From positions 1 to 64,000 of the forward strand of contig WLWT01000003.1 of the NCBI GenBank assembly GCA_012103455.1: a DNA stretch of 64,000 nt. Direction: 5' to 3'. The position numbers were made by a program, and so were the translations under genes. Each line of letters starts with the position of its first letter. The stretch's first letter is position 1. Positions 59,991 through 64,000 of the stretch are shown here, piece after piece. Below the pieces are notes generated by a model. It ran no database searches. It saw nothing but the letters and a program-made list of their open reading frames with translations, and was not told the origin of the DNA. This stretch comes from Gammaproteobacteria bacterium (GTDB lineage: Bacteria; Pseudomonadota; Gammaproteobacteria; HK1).

Positions 59991-60569
59991 ATGGGCCAAG
60001 CCCCCCAATCGCCGCTACGAAGCATCCGAGAACACTTGACCAATGCGCAACACTTACAGAGGTTACGTGAACGAACCGACTTCTTGCGTAACATAACGGC
60101 CCAAGTGAACGAAACATTGGGACCGCCACTGGCTGGACGCTTCGCGGTTGCCCGTTGCGAGCCAACGCAGGTTGTGATCGTGGCGCACTCTCCTGCCTGG
60201 GCCACCCGGCTGCGCTTCGCCTCGCCGGATATCGCTGCCTTCTTCGCCGATCACTTCAACCGCTCTAGAGCCCCCCGCGTAGACATTCGTATGGCGAAGC
60301 AGGAAGTCACGGATGCGCATGCGCAAGAACCCTCGGTCAGCCAAAGCCTGGCATATGAACTAGAACAGCGTGCGCGCCAAATCAACGACCCCCGTCTCGC
60401 CCGGACACTGCGTAGCATCGCCGAACGGGCTGATCCAAAGAATATCAATTCCAATGATGGTAGCCCTGGGAACATTGGCCCTGATGACATCGGCACCAAG
60501 GCGGTGGACGCAAAACGAGCCGACACGGCAAAGCGGGCCAGCACGGGTTTAGCAAAGGACGACACATAA
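59991..60569 (+). CDS. dciA: DciA family protein (DUF721), replicative-helicase loader
   Basis: 192 residues. Residues ~10-95 match DUF721: LRERTDFLRNITAQVNETLG and AVARCEPTQVVIVAHSPAWATRLRF. DciA is a loader or partner of DnaB in many bacteria lacking DnaC. The C-terminal third is low-complexity, with faint 5-residue periodicity (SPGNI-GPDDI-GTKAV), in line with repeats elsewhere. GAGG lies at a good distance from the ATG. It diverges from the M23 gene and converges on lpxC. Confidence 0.8.
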   Translation: MGQAPQSPLRSIREHLTNAQHLQRLRERTDFLRNITAQVNETLGPPLAGRFAVARCEPTQVVIVAHSPAWATRLRFASPDIAAFFADHFNRSRAPRVDIRMAKQEVTDAHAQEPSVSQSLAYELEQRARQINDPRLARTLRSIAERADPKNINSNDGSPGNIGPDDIGTKAVDAKRADTAKRASTGLAKDDT

Positions 60570-60573
60570 GACT

Positions 60574-60592
60574 GGCCTCCATCAGGGAGGCC
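60574..60592. terminator. Terminator-like hairpin between dciA and lpxC
   Basis: A 7-bp stem GGCCTCC (60574-60580) / GGAGGCC (60586-60592) with a 5-nt loop lies between the converging genes. T-runs are weak on both strands, so strength is uncertain. Confidence 0.5.
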
Positions 60593-60600
60593 GGCCCCCT

Positions 60601-60634
60601 TGTAATTTGGGCGTAACTGTAATTTGGGCGTAAT
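60601..60634. repeat. 17-bp duplication after dciA
   Basis: TGTAATTTGGGCGTAAC (60601-60617) and TGTAATTTGGGCGTAAT (60618-60634), directly after the hairpin in the dciA-lpxC gap. Confidence 0.92.
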
Positions 60635-60641
60635 TCGCGCG

Positions 60642-61553
60642 CTACGTAGCAGTAATGGGCGGCATGAAGATTATCGGCACATCCACCGCATCTTCGTAGG
60701 TAACCATCTCCCACGCGCTGCGATCAGCGACCAGTTCACGTAGAAGCCTGTTGTTGAGAGCATGCCCTGACTTGTAACCGTGAAACTGACCTATCAATGA
60801 ATGTCCAAGCAGATACAGATCGCCAATGGCATCCAAGATCTTGTGCTTGACGAACTCATCTTCGTAACGCAACCCATCGTCGTTTAGGATCCGGTAATCA
60901 TCGACCACGATGGCATTGTCCAGGGTACCGCCTAGGGCTAAGTTGCTGTCGCGCAGACGCTCCAGATCGCGCATAAACCCGAAGGTTCTAGCTCGCGAGA
61001 CCTCTTTGACGAACGAAGTGGTGGAAAAATCCACCGACGCCCGCGAAGTACAGCGTTTGAACACGGGATGGTCGAACTCGATACCGAAGCTGACCTTGAA
61101 ACCGTCGAAAGGCTCGAATTTGGCCCACTTGTCATTGTCTTCTACACATACGGAACGTTTGATCCGGATAAACCGCTTGGGGGCGTCCTGCTCCTCTACG
61201 CCAGCGGACTGAATGAGAAAGACGAAAGGGCCTGAGCTTCCGTCCATGATGGGCACTTCTGGCGCACTCAAGTCCACATAAGCATTGTCGATTCCAAGCC
61301 CCGCCATGGCCGATAACAAATGCTCTACCGTCGAGACACGCACACTGCCTTGGCTGAGCGTGGTCGATAGCGTCGTGTCGCCTACATTGTCGAGCCTGGC
61401 GGCAATTTCCACCGGCTCCGGCGTATCGACACGGCGGAACACGATACCTGTATTCGAAGCCGCCGGCCTCAAGGTGAGATACACTTTCTCGCCCGTGTGC
61501 AGACCGACCCCGGTCGCGCGGATCACATTTTTGAGCGTCCGCTGTCTTATCAT
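60642..61553 (-). CDS. lpxC: UDP-3-O-acyl-N-acetylglucosamine deacetylase
   Basis: 303 residues from MIRQRTLKNVIRATGVGLHTGEKV (an upstream 6-residue reading is less likely). The zinc ligands and catalytic region are in STVEHLLSAMAGLGIDN and KHKILDAIGDLYLLGHSLIG. It performs the first committed step of lipid A synthesis, so the organism makes lipopolysaccharide. Position between ftsZ and dciA/secA is typical. Confidence 0.95.
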   Translation of the reverse strand: MIRQRTLKNVIRATGVGLHTGEKVYLTLRPAASNTGIVFRRVDTPEPVEIAARLDNVGDTTLSTTLSQGSVRVSTVEHLLSAMAGLGIDNAYVDLSAPEVPIMDGSSGPFVFLIQSAGVEEQDAPKRFIRIKRSVCVEDNDKWAKFEPFDGFKVSFGIEFDHPVFKRCTSRASVDFSTTSFVKEVSRARTFGFMRDLERLRDSNLALGGTLDNAIVVDDYRILNDDGLRYEDEFVKHKILDAIGDLYLLGHSLIGQFHGYKSGHALNNRLLRELVADRSAWEMVTYEDAVDVPIIFMPPITAT

Positions 61554-61980
61554 TCTCGTGCCCCCCGACACCTAATCATTCGATTCGTTATTTTTCAACG
61601 GCTTAAAAGCTTGAGTGGGCCTTAGCTCGAGTGCGGCGCCACCCGCTGCATTCGCACCTCCCTTGCCATTGACACAGCCTTCATTCAAAGCTGCCCTACT
61701 CATATCCGGCAGCGCTAGCCATTTGTGCCGGCCCAGTAGTTACCCACCAGTAGTTACCCATGAGTGGGCTATCCATAATCGGTCGCCAGCCGGGGTCAGT
61801 TCACTCAGCGCGCCGCATCCTACCATAGTCGCACTCGTGCCAGGGAGTGCGAACCGTCCGGGCATCAATTCCAGCGAAACGGCAATCGATACTCCCACGA
61901 CCTGCGTATAGTACGTCCTGCGCCATCCGCCGCCGCCAGGCAACAAGCAGACGCTCATCGGCACCGGCCTGCCAGTGCCA
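61554..61980. other. 427-bp intergenic stretch between lpxC and ftsZ
   Basis: No convincing gene. It holds a 14-bp duplication (CCAGTAGTTACCCA at 61734-61747 and 61748-61761). A minus-strand frame of about 72 codons exists but shows no family features and runs through the duplication. A promoter for lpxC is expected near 61560-61620 but no clear boxes were identified. Confidence 0.6.
61734..61761. repeat. 14-bp duplication in the lpxC-ftsZ gap
   Basis: Two identical copies of CCAGTAGTTACCCA (61734-61747, 61748-61761), non-coding. Confidence 0.9.
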
Positions 61981-63162
61981 TCAGTCTGCCTGTCGCCGCA
62001 AAAACGCTGGGATATCGAGATAATCGGCATCGCCGTCAGCCGCGGGAACGGTGGCGCCTTGGGCCTGCGTTTCCCGCGCCGGCAATTTACCCCGCATCAC
62101 GGTAGGCACTTCAAGGTGTTTATAGTCCACATCGGAGGATGTAGACGCCGATACCAACGCCGGCTTGGCGGAGGGCTGCTCGGGCACTTGCGGTTGAGCT
62201 TGCGCTTCCCCCAAACCGGTGGCGACTACAGTGACCCGCAACTCCTCTTTCACCGACTCGTCGAGCACCGTGCCGATGACTACCAATGCATTGTCCGATG
62301 CGAACTCACCGATGGCCTCACCGACTGTGGCGAATTCGTCAATACCGAGGCTAGGACCGGCGGTGATGTTCACCAAAATGCCACGGGCGCCTTTCAGATT
62401 GATATCGTCTAGGAGCGGACAATTGATGGCAGCTTCCGCCGCGGTACGCGCACGCTCCTCGCCGGTGGCCTTACCGTTACCCATCATCGCGCGGCCTTTT
62501 TCGGACATCACGGTACGCACATCCGCGAAGTCCACATTGATCATGCCGGGCCGGGTGATCAATTCCGCGATACCTTGCACTGCGCCCAACAGAACGTCAT
62601 TGGCCTCTCTGAAAGCATCGCGCAAAGTCACGCCCTTACCGAGCACTTGCAAGAGCTTCTCATTGGGCACGGTGATGAGGGAATCAACGTGTTCTTGCAA
62701 TTCAGCGATACCCGTTTGCGCCGTCGCCATGCGCCGCTTGAGTTCGAACGGGAACGGTTTGGTCACCACCGCGACCGTCAAGATACTCATCTCCTTGGCC
62801 AATTGCGCCACCACCGGTGAAGCGCCGGTACCCGTGCCTCCACCCATGCCAGCGGTGATGAACACCATATCGGCGCCTTGCAAGGTCTCGACGATGCGAT
62901 CGCGATCTTCAAGCGCCGCCTGGCGGCCTACTTCAGGATTAGCCCCAGCGCCCAATCCCTTAGTGACGGAACTGCCCAACTGCAAGATAGAGCGAGCCGA
63001 TGAGTTCTTGAGTGCCTGGGCATCGGTATTGGCACAGATGAACTCAACCCCCTCCATATTGGTAGCCAGCATATGCTCAAGTGCATTGCCGCCCCCACCG
63101 CCGATGCCGATGACTTTGATAACCGCGTTGCTTTGACTATGGCTATCTAACAGCTCAAACAT
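61981..63162 (-). CDS. ftsZ: Cell division GTPase FtsZ
   Basis: 393 residues. The tubulin-type GTP motif is GGGTGTGASP, with NMEGVEFICANTDAQ and DFADVRTVM as further family segments. The variable C-terminal linker ends in DYLDIPAFLRRQAD, the conserved peptide that binds FtsA and ZipA. It forms the division ring. It follows ftsA by 43 bp on the same strand. Confidence 0.96.
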   Translation of the reverse strand: MFELLDSHSQSNAVIKVIGIGGGGGNALEHMLATNMEGVEFICANTDAQALKNSSARSILQLGSSVTKGLGAGANPEVGRQAALEDRDRIVETLQGADMVFITAGMGGGTGTGASPVVAQLAKEMSILTVAVVTKPFPFELKRRMATAQTGIAELQEHVDSLITVPNEKLLQVLGKGVTLRDAFREANDVLLGAVQGIAELITRPGMINVDFADVRTVMSEKGRAMMGNGKATGEERARTAAEAAINCPLLDDINLKGARGILVNITAGPSLGIDEFATVGEAIGEFASDNALVVIGTVLDESVKEELRVTVVATGLGEAQAQPQVPEQPSAKPALVSASTSSDVDYKHLEVPTVMRGKLPARETQAQGATVPAADGDADYLDIPAFLRRQAD

Positions 63163-63205
63163 CTCAAACCTCCATCTACTGTCATGATCCAGTTTTATGA
63201 TCGTT

Positions 63206-64000
63206 TCAAAAATTCCCTTGAAACCAACTTTTTATGCGCGTCCACATACCATCTATTCCAGGACGCAGGCCGTTCTCAGGTGTACGTTCATGGGCATTTT
63301 GCTGACCGAATATCAATAACCCCACACCTGTTGCGTGAATGGGGTTGCGCACTACGTCGGCCAACCCGGTCACCGTATGCGGTAACCCGAGCCGTACCGG
63401 TGCATGAAAGATCTCCTCGGCCAAATCCACCAACCCTTCCATCTTCGAGCTGCCGCCAGTCAACACCACACCGGCGGCGATCAGATCTTCAAAACCACTG
63501 CGTTGCAACTCCGCTTGCACCAACGACAACAGCTCCTCGTAGCGCGGCTCCACCACCTCGGCCAAGGTCTGCCGTTGCAAACGCCGGGGCGGCCTATCGC
63601 CCACACTAGGAACCTCAATACTGTTATCGACGCTTGCCAACTGCGCGAGTGCGCACGCATATTGAATCTTTATCGCCTCGGCATACTGCGTGGGCGTTCT
63701 GAGCGCCACCGCGATATCGTTAGTCACTTGATCGCCGGCGATGGGTATGACGGCTGTATGCCTGATCGCACCTTCGGTAAAAACCGCGATATCGGTGGTA
63801 CCACCACCTATATCAACCAAACAAACGCCTAGATCTTTTTCATCTTCTTGCAACACAGCATAGCTGGACGCCAATTGCTCAAGAATGAGGTCGTCTACTT
63901 CAAGTCCACAACGGCGCACGCATTTAATGATATTTTGCGCGGCGCTAACCGCTCCGGTGACCATATGTACCCGCGCTTCCAAACGCACGCCAGACATGCC
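63206..64000 (-). CDS. ftsA: Cell division protein FtsA, C-terminal part (cut by window edge)
   Basis: The last ~264 residues; the frame is open at the window edge, so the N-terminus lies beyond 64000. LGVCLVDIGGGTTDIAVFTEGA is the actin-type phosphate loop, and VLTGGSSKMEGLVDLAEE and the adenosine region follow. The tail ends in a short amphipathic helix (WTRIKSWFQGNF), the membrane anchor. It tethers FtsZ to the membrane. Confidence 0.95.
   Translation of the reverse strand, partial: GMSGVRLEARVHMVTGAVSAAQNIIKCVRRCGLEVDDLILEQLASSYAVLQEDEKDLGVCLVDIGGGTTDIAVFTEGAIRHTAVIPIAGDQVTNDIAVALRTPTQYAEAIKIQYACALAQLASVDNSIEVPSVGDRPPRRLQRQTLAEVVEPRYEELLSLVQAELQRSGFEDLIAAGVVLTGGSSKMEGLVDLAEEIFHAPVRLGLPHTVTGLADVVRNPIHATGVGLLIFGQQNAHERTPENGLRPGIDGMWTRIKSWFQGNF

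Noticed and set aside
61740..61958. Minus-strand frame of ~72 codons between ftsZ and lpxC
   Set aside because: No family features, no good ribosome site, and its end is produced by the 14-bp duplication.

Overview
The window looks like a gammaproteobacterial chromosome of fairly high GC. The right end carries the gammaproteobacterial envelope/division block ftsA-ftsZ-lpxC-dciA-M23 peptidase-secA-argJ-mutT, and rlmKL, prmB, aroC, fdxA, mutS and htpG fit the same assignment. I cannot name a genus. No rRNA or tRNA gene was recognised and no CRISPR array was seen.

Layout. 1-4.2 kb: cytochrome c', a HisC-like aminotransferase and rlmKL. 4.2-12.4 kb: a complete type III-B CRISPR effector operon on the minus strand (cmr1-cmr2-cmr3-cmr4-cmr5-cmr6) ending in a CARF-HEPN ribonuclease, without cas1, cas2, cas6 or an array. 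12.6-19.6 kb: a DUF3604 gene and a five-gene branched-chain amino-acid type ABC transporter (livK-M-H-F-G). 19.7-31.4 kb: a decaying accessory island. It holds an ISKra4-type transposase remnant, a truncated and frameshifted TpsB transporter, a 2-kb-codon TpsA/CdiA-like toxin gene split near its end by an IS630 element, its DUF4279 candidate immunity gene, a second internally deleted IS630, a DNA methyltransferase/AAA-type ATPase pair broken by that remnant, and an RHS fragment. 31.5-42.2 kb: catabolic and metabolic genes (protein phosphatase, acyl-CoA dehydrogenase, BtuF-like protein, Rieske oxygenase, TauD-type dioxygenase, exonuclease III, alcohol dehydrogenase, TcuA-like flavoprotein, alpha/beta hydrolase). 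42.3-53 kb: housekeeping genes (TerB-like, DUF2846, aroC, prmB, HD-GYP, htpG, mutS, fdxA). 53.3-64 kb: the envelope/division block, in which the M23 peptidase gene is split by an IS5-type element.

Three structural themes stand out. First, tandem duplications with a unit of about 15 bp (range 14-18) recur through the whole window, in coding and non-coding DNA; most in genes are multiples of 3 and so add short peptide repeats. Second, there is a 140-bp non-autonomous element (MITE) with ends GGGCACCTCTAA and 4-bp target duplications; two complete copies are present, and related 36-bp ends in inverted orientation flank the TauD-type dioxygenase gene. Third, both IS630 and IS5 insertions can be undone on paper: removing the element plus one target duplication restores an open frame, which recovers the last 28 residues of the toxin and a 325-residue M23 peptidase.

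All functional calls come from reading motifs, lengths and gene order; no database search was run.
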